Of a DNA stretch of 64,000 nt, positions 20,865 to 31,907 are shown piece by piece; within the stretch, counting starts at the first letter, position 1; every line of letters begins with the position of its first letter. The notes under the pieces were generated by a model, which saw only the letters and a program-made list of their open reading frames with translations, did not search any database and was not told the origin of the DNA. A program made the translations under genes and the position numbers. Source of the stretch: Diphasiastrum complanatum. Taxonomy: Eukaryota > Streptophyta > Lycopodiopsida > Lycopodiales > Lycopodiaceae. The stretch is from positions 28,107,063-28,171,062 of the forward strand of contig CM055112.1 of NCBI GenBank assembly GCA_029204225.1. Direction: 5' to 3'.

Positions 20865-21243
20865 TAGAAAATGTCATACGCATTCCTGCATTAGCTATTC
20901 TTGCCACAAAAAGCAAGTCCTGCTGCAGTGTAGGCACGAACCGAATGTCTTCGAGTCGTTTGTCTCTGCCATTCGTGTTGAGCCAGAGTGAACCAATACC
21001 GTTCACTTGATGTTTGGATCCATCTCCAAGAACAATGAATCTTGAAGGATTTACAGTTTGAAAATCAGACATAATTCGTCCTGATGTCACGAAGTGTGAG
21101 GTAGCTCCTGAGTCTAGGATCACCTCATGTCTGTCAGATGTTGACACTGCACACACATTTGCACAAATGTAGACGGTCGAACAATTTCTGTTCAATCTCT
21201 CTTCGCCCATTTTTGAGCTCTCTGGCTCCTCGACATAGGACAA
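20809..21243 (-). pseudogene. Copia protease and pre-integrase segment
   Basis: The frame encodes VILDSGATSHFVTSG, the copia aspartic protease active site, followed by LGDGSKHQVNGIGSL and FVPTLQQDLLFVARI, the usual pre-integrase motif. It overlaps the integrase frame by about 55 bp in another phase, so one frameshift separates them. Upstream, 21250-21420 reads through a degraded zinc-knuckle region (CHKKG-like codons with stops). Confidence 0.85.
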
Positions 21244-21423
21244 ACTATTGCTGTTCTCCTGTCTGTTCTATGTTGATTTGTTCCTTGGGTTCGAGTGACA
21301 ATCCATGGCTGCATGACCCTTCTTGTGGCAATGGATACATTCAATTTTTGGATTGAGCCAGCACGTATCAATTGTGTGCCCATCTCGTTTGCATCTCACG
21401 CAAGTCTTCTCGTCTCCACCTTG

Positions 21424-22040
21424 CTATTTCAACCTCCCTTTGCTCTTCCATTTGCCTTTGCTTGTCCCCTTTGCTTGCTGATCACGATCCTGCCTTTGAT
21501 TCGACTCCCTCTTAGGCCTGAATTTTTTCTTGGTCTTTTTTTTGTTGTCGTCGAGGGCCTGGTCAGAACCATCCTTGTGATCAAGGTGCTCCCTCGCCTT
21601 GACTTCCTCTCGAATTTCGACAATTCTCTTTTCGAGGGTCATTGTAGGATCTTTCGCAAGTAGGATTTTGGTTGTCTGAAAAGATCTGGGTAAGGCTCTT
21701 AACAGATCAGTGAGGCTCTCCCAAATCTCCTTTGCTTTGGAGAGTGTAGCCAGGTCAAGTGTGAGACTATCCTCGATGGATGATGATAGCAAGGCTACTA
21801 CTGCCTTGTCATTTTTCTCCTTCCACTCGCGTAACTCTTTGTCTGATTTTGTAGGCATCTCCTCTGTGCCATCCACCCAGGGGAATAAACCTTTACCCTT
21901 TAGTATCAACGATGTCTTAACTTTCTATGCTAGAAAGTTAGATCCTGATGAATCCAGAACTGTACAAATCTTGGATTGTATGCTGTTGATAGAAGCCATT
22001 GCTTCTGAATTCGTGTCCACTTGTTGATGGTTGATCATTT
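21424..22040 (-). pseudogene. Copia gag
   Basis: The main frame (21424-21909) has ILKGKGLFPWVDGTEEMPT and then LLSSSIEDSLTLDLATLSKAKEIWESL, characteristic of copia Gag. The amino-terminal part extends to an ATG near 22040 (MINHQQVD) with one in-frame TAG at about 21928, where related gags have Trp; this fits a G-to-A change. The Lys/Arg-rich tail leads toward the zinc knuckle. Confidence 0.8.
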
Positions 22041-22099
22041 GAATGCTTTAGCCCCTTTGATCTGATAGCCTTTTGGCTATGTCAAATTATGACAAGGTA

Positions 22100-22112
22100 G
22101 GCTCTGATACCA
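22100..22112 (-). other. Primer-binding site, tRNA-iMet type
   Basis: Minus strand TGGTATCAGAGCC, one base from the inferred LTR end (TGATGCTAAAC on the plus strand from 22114). Confidence 0.85.
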
Positions 22113-22113
22113 C

Positions 22114-23100
22114 TGATGCTAAACATACGCAAAAAAATGCACTCAAAAAATGCAAAATTCTTGTTATAACTCTCGTGACAAACTGATAGAATTAAATCAC
22201 GAATGATTCGCGAAACTTTTCGTGACACTTGAATTATTTATGTTTGAGTTGGATCAAGCAGGCTCTATAACACAACCAAACGAAACGAGACAAATTCTAA
22301 ACCAAAACAAAACGAGACGAAGCGAAGCGAAACTTAAACGAGCTCTGACATTGATTCATGCTGGAAGCACAAATCACGAAATGAAATGAAACGAAGTGAA
22401 ATAGTTCACGACAAGATCAATTAAGCTCTGTAACGAGATGAGATGAGATGAAACGAAATGAAACCTAGGTGAGCTCGGTAATTGATTTACCCTTATAGCT
22501 AAGTGATCGCAAAGCAAAGCAAAGCGAAGCACAAAGCGAAAGGATTTGCGAACGAGATCAGTTTGTCAGGAATTCAGATGTGATCGCTGGTCACTGTCGG
22601 CTGTATCACTCCTATAATCCTTTAGAGAGTAGCTAGACACTGCTGATCTACGTTAACAAATTAATGCAGCATTCAACAAAATCAAACCAAGATGCGGAAT
22701 TAGAATGAACAAGCGAATCAGACACACGAATAGTAGCAGACAAATCTACATACAAGATCATACAATCATCTAGAATAATAATGTGCACAACAGCTACAAA
22801 ATTATCTATTGATTTTTCTGATTTTTTCAAGCACTGCATGCAGATCCACGCAGTGCGTTGGCGTGAGAGAAATACAGTTCTCTCACAAATTCGAGTCTCG
22901 CTTACTAACGGACGTTGGATCTACAGATCCTCTCACAGAAATTGTCTCGCACGCAGACAAATTTGTATTTTGTGTTTTTCGTCTTCTGACGTCTTGTCTT
23001 GCTTACTAGCATTAGACTTATTGTATTATGCATCAATCAGAAAGTATATAGTTCGCAAACAATTTTGTGTCGCGTTCATGTAACTTACAGATTGGAAAGA
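22114..23100 (-). repeat. 5' LTR of the degraded copia (right boundary uncertain)
   Basis: It begins TGATGCTAAACATACGC beside the primer-binding site, as an LTR should. The partner LTR has been lost with the 3' end of the element, so the outer boundary cannot be fixed; 23100 is an estimate. It includes the pentamer-like tract at 22265-22560. Confidence 0.5.
22265..22560. repeat. Degenerate pentamer tract (CGAAA/TGAAA/CGAAG)
   Basis: Runs such as ACGAGACGAAGCGAAGCGAA, ATGAAATGAAACGAAGTGAA and GCAAAGCAAAGCAAAGCGAA show a strong 5-bp periodicity with purine-rich units, broken by ordinary sequence. It lies inside the LTR above. Confidence 0.65.
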
Positions 23101-23350
23101 TTAAACATCTACAACTAGTTTGCGAATTACAAGAGTGGCAGATTAGCCACGATCTAAAACACTTCTGATGATGTATGATATTAGATCAGATATATGCACC
23201 CCATGGCACTTGGCTGATCTTGTTGGCTGTTCGTGGGGCACGACTGATTTTGTGTCGTGTCGTGTCGTGTTGCTTTTTGTCAAAGGCTCAAAATTGAAAG
23301 CTAGCAAAGCTTTGGCATTAGAAACAAAATATTTCTTCAGTTTCATAACC

Positions 23351-25921
23351 ATGGCCTTTAGCACCTAGACTGGGGCCAAAGCTAAGTTCTCTATCACCCA
23401 CCAGACCGCTGCACACAAGGTGCGTGTGACTGAGGCCGCTCTTGTTGCTATAGGCATATCTTCTAGCACATAGCCAACGCCAAACCATAAGCATGCCAAA
23501 ACTGCCATCAAGCCATTCATTGATACCTCTGATGAACTCTACTAGACCAATGATGGCTACCTAGCTGAATCCATCCGAGAGCCTGCCATCCGTGCACCTT
23601 CTGAACAACTTCTTGATGGTTGGCAACTTTAGAAAGGAGCGCATATCTTTGCAGATCCTACATCGCATTGTAGATTACAACTACAAATTAGGATCCGGAC
23701 CCTTAGAGCCCTATAATTGATATAAGATAGTATCCAGAGAATTAAAGAGAGCCATGAAGAAAAATACCAAACTACAGTTTGTTGTTGGTTCTCCTATCTC
23801 TTCCCTTGTTGTTTCGTACCTTGATAACAAAATCCATGGGTTTGTTCTTGATGCTATATTATCAGTGTACGAAGACACGCCTGCTGAGTTCTCACATCAT
23901 GCATCTAGTTCTCAAAGTCGCTGTCGTGTGCGCAGCTAGGTCATTATTCCTAGCTCGCCTTCCATGTTCTAACGCCGTATTAGGCAAACATCTTCAGTTG
24001 CACTTCCACCTCTTGCTGCGATTCGCACTGAACTTCCCATCCCCAATCCACTGATGCCTCCCTTGCCTCTACTTCCTCATAGGGTCAGTCTGTGACCATT
24101 GGATCTACCATTCCAATTACAGCTTCCCAAGCCGTCTCACCCCCACAAACTTAAGCGATTTCACCAAATACCCAAGCATTTATGGATATGCTCGATGATT
24201 CCAACCTGTTGGGCCTAGATGAAATTTTTGAAATGCCCAAGAGTCCATGTCTCTTTGATTCCCATTTCCCTGAAAAAGGATTCAAACGATTTTATGATAG
24301 CTCCATTGTTTTTTATGATTCTTTTCAGATCAATCAACAAGATCAAACTGAAGTAGCACCAAACACCATCAGGGTCGCTCATGTTGTTCCATCTCCGAAG
24401 CAGTTCGACGCCACGGTGCCCGAAGGATTCGAAGGCGAAGATGTTTTTGAAGAAGAAAAAATTGGCCAGACACTAGAGCCAAACCAGCACAATTCTCACA
24501 AGTGCTGCTCTTGTTGTTCCTGCTACAATCAAAGTGAATTCTGGTGACGCACTTGGTTTAGTTTCAAACTTTGCGCGGGTGATCTAGACCATGATCGATG
24601 AAACAACAGACATGAATAAGCGCATATTAGAGTTGGGTACTGAAAATACACTAATAACCCAGAAGGTTATTCAGTTGAATCGTGAGCTCAAGATTGCCAA
24701 GCAGCATGAGGAAAAATATGAAGTTGAACTGAAAAAAGCCCAACAAACAATTGATTCTCTTGAAGGCTATGTGGGAACTCTTCAGAATGCATTGACGACA
24801 GCGCAAGACCAAGTGGACAAGTTTGTCCAAGATTCTAAACAACAGGTGTTGCTGCTGGTAGGTCAATTGGATCTGGCCCAGCTTAAACGCGAACGTCTTC
24901 AAGGTGAATTGGATGCGACCACCCTTGAACGCGATTCTTATCTGCAAACACAAGTGCCTCATCGTCTCGTCACACCAGATGAAATCTGTTTAGGAAAGTT
25001 GAAACCTATCACATTTCATTGGTAGGGTTTTAAAAAAAATTTGATAAACTCAAGCGTATGGCAACCACTGAGTTGGCAAAGGCAAAGGCAATGATCAAAG
25101 ATTAGGAAAAGACAGCTGCTCAAGTGTTGGAAGCTGGCCCTCAGATTCCAGTTCCTGTGATGTCACAGTTCTCGCCTCGGCACCACGATCAAGGGGAGAT
25201 GCAGGAATGGATCAGAAGGTGATACAAAAATGCTAGATACAATGAATTCTCAAGCTGCTGAAGCCGGTCCATCTTCATCAGGGACCAAAATTTTGTTTTA
25301 GAAACCAATCACCATTGAGGACCAGATCCAAATCTTTTTGCATCAACATCCCCATGAGTCCTCGAGGGGTGGATGGGTTATTAAGTTCAAGACCTCAGAA
25401 TAGAGGCAGAGAAGGAATTGGATAAACTACCAGCATTGGACGAGCAGCCGGCTTGGCAAAAAACAGTTTTCGAGAAAGCTTCGGATTCCATCAAGAGTTA
25501 TGTCGCAAGCCCTCGGCAATTGTGGGTAGATCCTCATTATGTGCCAATGCCAAGGAGATCTAAATGGAAAGATTTGGGTGTGCCAATGGACCAAATCAGT
25601 AGCCATTCTCCAAACTAGCCAATCATTTATCAGGCATTCAATTGGGACATTTCCACTGATTTCAACCGAGCACTTCAGTTTTATGGTGCTGAGTACCGAA
25701 ATTCGCTAGATCCAATTATGCGACAATCAGCAATATTTGTCAATGATTTGTCCAAGTTGGCATCTACTACTACCAGGTGGGATGATTGCTTACCTTCTTT
25801 GGCACTCAATCCAAATGTTGCCATGGCATCCGATAAAGTCCAAGACCAGCTGCCAATCACCAGATTATATTATTGTGCTGCAATGCTGGGTGGTTCTTAG
25901 GAATCAAGATTTTTAGCCTAG
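23351..25921 (+). pseudogene. Gag-like relic of an LTR element with TAG-biased stop codons
   Basis: A chain of plus-strand frames begins at the ATG at 23351 and continues with few frameshifts through 24182-24547, 24585-25022, 25040-25410 and 25418-25921. The 24591-25022 part is predicted coiled coil (Lys/Glu/Gln heptads such as LKKAQQTIDSLEGYVGTLQ). Within the frames about a dozen stops are TAG (23366, 23471, 23543, 23630, 24585, 25022, 25103, 25299, 25401, 25616, 25898, 25919), with very few TAA/TGA. The final frame leads directly to a polypurine tract and LTR start, so this is the only coding region of the element: no protease or pol is seen. I do not recognise a named family. It may be a non-autonomous element of the TR-GAG/LARD kind. 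Confidence 0.55.
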
Positions 25922-26105
25922 AGCATTTCTAATTGGCTTGCCAGAGCAAATAAGAGTTTTTTTTTCGCACAAACACGACTTCAATACGGAGCTCCTGGAA
26001 TTCATGGAAAAGGTGCAGTACCATCTTATTAAGGTACGACGCGAGGCCAATCAGAGCCCCAAGTGAATAAATATCGCGAGGTGTCGTGGGACCGCCACCA
26101 ATTTT

Positions 26106-26114
26106 GGTGGGGGA
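26106..26114 (+). other. Polypurine tract
   Basis: GGTGGGGGA stands three bases before TGTTGGAGAG, the usual arrangement at the 3' LTR border of plant gypsy-type elements. Confidence 0.65.
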
Positions 26115-26117
26115 TAT

Positions 26118-26460
26118 TGTTGGAGAGTTTGTGGATCCCGAGGCAACCCTAACCCTACTTAATAAGTGAGAGGGATTTGGCTCCCTACGTGTTTAAGTCC
26201 AACCCGACGATCACATAATTATTTGATAATTAGAAAGTCAATAAATGGACTTTAGGCCTTTTTGCGGGACTTTTAATGTCGCAGGCCTAAATGTCAAGTT
26301 AGTGAATAAAGTTGGAACTCCCACCAAAATTGGTTCAAATTTGGGCCAATAGGATTTTGAGATCAAGGCCCTCCTTGATGCTAGATTGCTTGGATATTGG
26401 GTTGAGGATAGGCTAGGAAATAAACCCGCTACAATAGATGGGCGGTAGCAGATGAGTGGA
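26118..26460 (+). repeat. 3' LTR (start clear, end uncertain)
   Basis: The LTR begins TGTTGGAGAGTTTGTGGATC directly after the polypurine tract. GC and AT composition changes near 26460, where I place an approximate end. No matching 5' LTR is visible left of 23351, so the element is truncated there. Confidence 0.5.
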
Positions 26461-28183
26461 AGCAAAGAAAATCAGATGCGTGGAACGAGATAATAGAAGT
26501 AGATATGAATTAACCTACAAAGAGTTAACGCCATTGCCATTGGAATTCAAGAAACCACAAGATTTATTAACTGAATTATAATTTTTATGGTTGTCTTGCA
26601 ATGGATGTCAAAATATCTTTGCCATACCGAAATTCATTCGAGAAACATATGTGGACTTCTGAACAAAGTGGTTGTAATGGCTCATGAGATAACCATCAAT
26701 AGCGAGGATAGTAATTGCGAAAAAAAAACACATTACTTGGTTTGCTAAAACAACACTTTGTCAACATTTTAGTCTCATGCTTGGCAATGTAGTTCTGTTA
26801 CAATCAGTGAAAAAGGAGGGTGGGTGCTTGTCTATGCAATCTCCTAGACTTTGCGCCTGCACCTTCATTATTTGCAAGCTATAGCAATGTTGGAAAGCAT
26901 ATTATAGGTCAATTTGAGAGATTTCTAATGTTATTGATCTTATATAGAGTCTAACTACTAAGACAAAACTATTACAAGTCTTTATGCAAGTAAAAGTAGA
27001 GACACCAAGTACATGAAATTCCATCTTTGTATGATGGGGATTGTGTGTTTGAATTTTCATATGCAGATGAAAGGTGTTTGATGTTAGGAATGGAGTCCAA
27101 GTTTGATGGACATGTTTGGACTAAGTAGTTTACTTCAAACATTGCAAGCTTTCTAGGTATTGTTAGATGTTTGCAATGTGAAAGCAATGTGCAAGGCACT
27201 TGATCTCTGCCAGAATATTCAATGTCCCTACAATGTGAAATTTGGTCAAAGACACCAGAGACAATGGAGTGGAAGATTGTCAAAAGCAGCTCTCATTGGC
27301 ATGATTGCACAAGAGTATGGATAATTGAATTTCATGCATTGCTTTGAATAACCACATTGTGTAGTGCGATGGTTTTGTTGTATGTATTGTTGTCTTCCAA
27401 GAATAGGCATAGTGAGATATACTAGATGTGTGATCCATCTGAGACACCATGAACATCCTGTGGAACAAGGTGAAGTGAGAAAAGCTATATCAAATATAAA
27501 GGAAATGGTTAGGGAAAAGAGACATAATGATGTTGGGGGTGGTTCAAGATTCATACAACAGTTGTACAACAATTTTCAATTAAGGCTCCAAATCGATGAA
27601 GTGCCATGTGACACCTATATTATATGTAAGTTGCATGTTTTTTCTGTGTATGATGTAGTTTTTGTTGGAAACATAGTGAAACATTACAAGCAAAATCTAG
27701 AAGATCAAGCATATAAGAGAGATCAAGAGCATTAGAGTTAGCCAAGCGAATGATTGAAGAAATTATAAGACAATCCACATAAAACAACTCTCTATTGCTT
27801 TATACATATATGTAAGCAAACAAGAATCTTAAAAAGTTGTATTACTTTTCCAAAAAAAGAAAATTGTAGACAAAGACAATGAATTCCATAATACATCACC
27901 TTATCTTGATTAACTCACCTTCTATTTTATAATATCTCCCATGATTTGAACTTCAAGGTACTTCTATAGGAATTAATCCTATAAAACTTCTTGAAAGGAT
28001 ACCTAGGTGTTATGTTGATCCTCACATCAGCCTATTCATTGAGATATGAATAAGCTCAAAAATATTTGATTAGGTTGAAAACCCCTTAAAAGAATGTAAT
28101 ATTACAATGCAATGTTCTTGCTCCATATGTCAAATCCACCATACCTAGAAAGAAACATGTAACCTTGACTATCAATGGGTAGA
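26461..28183. other. Unassigned region with remnants of an unrecognised coding sequence
   Basis: Plus-strand stretches around 26980-27735 look once-coding but are full of frameshifts. The longest frame, 27364-27735, contains HHEHPVEQGEVRKAI and a Lys/Arg-rich tract; the His pair and the spacing recall a zinc-finger end of a transposase, but that is weak. No element boundary was found. Confidence 0.35.
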
Positions 28184-28869
28184 TGTCAAAGTACAGTACT
28201 TTGGACCTTAAATGAGTGCATTAATGCCTCACAAGATTGATTGATTGATTGATTGATCACAAAACAAATGCAAACTAGACACACAAATTTGAGATCTAGG
28301 TTGGCAATTTAGCATCTATCAATCTCAAGAGCAATCTACAATCATTGATCAAATGAGATGTACACCACAAACATGTGTGAAACAGTACTCAGTATGGCCT
28401 ATAGACGACAAATGATGTTTACAATACTTAGTTCTTGCTTAGATCCAAAAGAAATCACAATACAAAGTGTAGAACTTGTGTTTTAACTCGAGTTTTGCCA
28501 ATGAGCTCTCAAAAATAATCTAGGTGTTCACTATGGAGGATTGGATACATAGAAAGCTACTTCCTCACCTCGAGTTAGGTGAATTTCCAACACGTAATAA
28601 GGAAGTTGATTGAGCTTTCTTGCCCTCATGACTAGAGTCTTGCCATATTGGTGGCTAGTTCGTCGACCTACTCCATAAATCTAGGAATTAGGTCCTGTAA
28701 AGTAGGAATCACTACCAAATAAACTTGACCCACTTTTTGGACATGATCTAACCTACTCTAGTATAGGTTTCCCACGTGGCTCCATGGCCTCACATGTGTG
28801 GGACCCATTAATGTACATATTTACATTATTTGACATAGCTAGATTTGCCAATGTAGGCAATTTGTCACA
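28184..28869. repeat. Solo LTR of the copia family
   Basis: The block starts TGTCAAAGTACAGTAC and ends GGCAATTTGTCACA and matches the 489-1180 and 5591-6291 LTRs along its length, with more divergence. No primer-binding site or polypurine tract adjoins it. It is flanked by GTAGA (28179-28183) and ATAGA (28870-28874), a 5-bp target duplication with one mismatch. The core palindrome is degenerate (AACATGTGTG). Confidence 0.82.
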
Positions 28870-30834
28870 ATAGAATTTCACTCATTAAACTACATGCCCT
28901 AATACACTCATTTGCTTCATAGCAAATAAAGCAATACTCCATTGTGTTGAAAGAGAAATTAAATTATGCATGGCACACACCCACATAAATGCTCCTACCA
29001 TAAAGTACATGTTTTCATAACCTTGGATAATGGATGTATCCATTGCATTTGAAACTTTTGCAAAACGGCTTTGGTATATGGCTCATTTGTGTCCTTATAC
29101 GACAATATAACTTAATTTTATATAGCTTAATTTCAAGGCAATAACAAAGATGTCCCAAATCCTTCATCTCAATATTTTTATGAAGACTTTTTTTTAAAAG
29201 TGAAATCCAATTATCGTCATATCATGTGGGAGGACACCACGAATACACAAAATGATTGTAATGAAGAGATTTCCACTTCTTTGGCCATTGATTTCCAAAT
29301 CCATGTAGCACTCATTCTTTTGGCAAGTATCACTTTTATATTATCTTTTTTTGTAATTTTGCGCTAATCTAAAAAGCCTTTTGAGTCTCCATAGTATATG
29401 ATAATTTCATTTTTCAATCCTAGATATTGCTCCATTAAAATATGTTCATTTAAGTCCCCATTTGAAAGACTTTCTCAACATCCGTCTAGTATATTTTGAA
29501 ATCATACATCATTTCTTGGGCCAAATTGATCCAAATAGAGCTAATTTGGGACACCATTGCAATTGACGTGGCCTCATAATTAGCACAAGTTATTGACATT
29601 TGCATCTTTTCTTTTCTCCCATATGGTGGTAGTTTCACTTTGAACACCCACTTGTTGCCAGTCATTTTATTGATTTTCAAATTCTCGCTATACCTTGCCG
29701 ATATAGTTGCGTACAAGTCATCATTTATGTCCATGTCCAAACTCAATCAAGTATATTCATACACTTCCTCCAAGGACCATGCATACTATAGTGACCACCT
29801 TCTTCTTTCAAAGCTAATCTTCAATATCAAGGCAAGTCCTTTAGCTTTGACTTGCCCTATGGACTTCTCCTTAACCAAATTGTACAAGTTTTTGTCTTTG
29901 CACAACAATGCCAAAAATAGGTTTTAACTTAAATAAAACTCCCAGTCAAGAATAAATCCTTTTTTTGGTTTTTTGCAAAAAGATAAAACCATGGATATAT
30001 GAAAGACTACGGGGTGCATGTTGAATGAATGAACTGTCAAATTATTACTCTAGATATCCCTAAAGAGCCTAGATGGCTACTTGGCCTATTCAAATACAAC
30101 AAATCATGTAATATTTTGGAAGTGATCACAATTATTGTTACAATTGACACATCACATAAATGCCTTTGTCATCATGCGTTTTATTGCAACTATATATTCT
30201 TGAACATTCCAAGGCAAGCGGGTGGGAGAGCATCTACCTCAAGAGATCAATGGAGTGCAAACGGCAACTTTTTAAGTTTTGTTGACATTGATTTTTTTAT
30301 TGATCCACTTTTGTCCCTGTTTGCCTAAAAGTAAGGCCCCAACATGCTCCATGTCACCCACTTTCACACACAACACCACTTACTCTTATGAGGAAGTGAC
30401 ATGGCCAAAAGAATGCCAAGGCCCCTATTTTCTCTCCTTCCAACAAAAATCTCCCACCAAAGTTGAGGCCGATGACTTTTAAGCATAATGGAGGGAGCTA
30501 CAGACATAACATCAATGACAAAGAGAAGAATAGGAGAGGGAAAGTGTGTTTGAAAATTGGTAAGTGAGGAGAGAGAGATAAGTGGGTGCTTCTAATGGTG
30601 GACCTAAGATTCTAATTTGGGACATGGATTTCTCTCGCACATATCTACAAGAGCACATCCCCATGAGCCTACAATTCTAATTTGGGGCATGGATTTTTCT
30701 TGCATAGATCTAGGATAGTGTTTGTGATGCATCAGAATGCGATAAATCAAAATTTTATTACCACCCTCTCAAGGCCCATGATACCTACGTAGCCTCCCTT
30801 CCTAGTTTCACTCACGGTTTCCTCCTAATATCAT
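28870..30834. other. AT-rich region without recognised genes
   Basis: A minus-strand frame of 86 codons (29486-29746, NKMTGNKWVFKVKLPPYG) has a phrase reminiscent of copia reverse transcriptase onset (KWVFKVK), but the following residues do not match; I do not call it. A repeated phrase TCTAATTTGGG(A/G)CATGGATT occurs at 30613 and 30681. Confidence 0.4.
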
Positions 30835-31055
30835 CAAGCTTTCCATCATGGGCCACCACTTGACCTCATATACTCCTTAATGAGCAAGCTTTCCATCATG
30901 GGCCACCACTTGACCTCATATACTCCCTAATGAGCAACTTTTCATTGGGACACCACTCGACCAAAATATGCCCCCACAAAAATTTCTCATAACTACTAAT
31001 GAGCAACTTTTCGTCTGGGACACCACTAGACAAGTATACCCCCAACTCCTAAGAT
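30835..31055 (+). repeat. Tandem repeat upstream of a TATA promoter
   Basis: Two near-identical 50-bp units (30835-30884, 30885-30934) begin CAAGCTTTCCATCATGGGCC and end CCTAATGAG. Two looser units follow (from 30935 and 31003, CAACTTTTC...GGGACACCACT). The array ends about 60 bp before the TATA box at 31110. Confidence 0.85.
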
Positions 31056-31109
31056 TCTTGCTTTGTTCCCTAATGTCTCTCTTTCTATGGGGCATGGGAA
31101 CAAGACCTC

Positions 31110-31117
31110 TATATAAG
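31110..31117 (+). promoter_or_regulatory. TATA box of the host-type gene
   Basis: TATATAAG in the context CTCTATATAAGTAGATGG. A start site near 31140 would place the CT tract in the 5' leader, as is common for plant Y-patch/CT-rich leaders. Confidence 0.55.
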
Positions 31118-31184
31118 TAGATGGAACCCCATGATGGCTGAAAACACCCTTAAACAACTAGCACCCTATGATACTCCACATCAC

Positions 31185-31186
<2 letters not shown>

Positions 31187-31226
<40 letters not shown>
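31187..31226 (+). repeat. (CT)n microsatellite in the presumed 5' leader
   Basis: Twenty CT units immediately downstream of the TATA region. It could act as a CT-rich leader element; that is inference. Confidence 0.9.
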
Positions 31227-31229
<3 letters not shown>

Positions 31230-31401
31230 CTGTGTGAGGCCTTTTGCTTGTAGCTGAGAAAGTAGGATCAAGCTCAGCCCTCCAATGAATCTATTTTTCC
31301 TTGGTGAGACTGAATTAGCTGTGCATTGCTTGCAGATCAGAGCACATAACCTTGTGGTTGAAAGGTAACCTTTACTTCTTCTGGCTCTTGAATGCTGAAA
31401 G

Positions 31402-31892
31402 GTAAGATATGAGTGAGTCAGCTTCGGTGCTTTTGATAAGAGATGAGTTTTGATAGATCACTCTTAGGATTAAATCGGTGTATGGGTTATGTTCAGAAAG
31501 ACACATGTGTTTTGTGTGTAGAAGATTCTATGTTTGCAAGTGATGATATATATGCACATGCTGTAAGAAATCGATCTTACTCAGAAATAATACTAATGGT
31601 GATAATATCTTACTTGTCACGTGTCCTTCAGATACTGTACAGCACAAGGTAGTGGAGACTTGTGTTCTGATTATAAATGGATGTTGTATTTGAATAAAAT
31701 AATGGTTGAGATCAACCTTGCTGCACTTCAAAATTGATTTCAACATCAAAAGACTGTAAAGGTTTGATTCTATGAATGGCATCAAACAAACAATTGCTAC
31801 TCTTATTGAAAGTAGAGTACGCTCACTAGGCTAGAAACTCCACCTGCAACTTTACTAAGACAATCCAGCTTATTGACACAACCTGTGTGCAG
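31402..31892 (+). other. Probable 5'-UTR intron
   Basis: Donor GAAAG|GTAAGATATG at 31402 is a strong match to the plant consensus. The acceptor ...CTGTGTGCAG ends at 31892, 15 bp before the coding ATG at 31908. The interval is AT-rich and carries no conserved frame. Other donors (GTAACC at 31365) are possible. Confidence 0.45.
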
Positions 31893-31907
31893 CAGGGTGA
31901 GTTCTCC

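Noticed and set aside
21295-22027. Plus-strand frames of more than 100 codons opposite gag
   Set aside because: They are antisense to a recognisable copia gag and have no motif of their own.
23351-25921. Alternative genetic code or programmed TAG readthrough
   Set aside because: Frameshifts, some TAA/TGA codons and a lack of intact neighbours show a dead gene. Deamination at CAG is simpler for a plant nuclear sequence.
29486-29746. Copia RT start (KWVFKVK)
   Set aside because: Only seven residues fit; the conserved [10 protein letters not shown] block does not follow.
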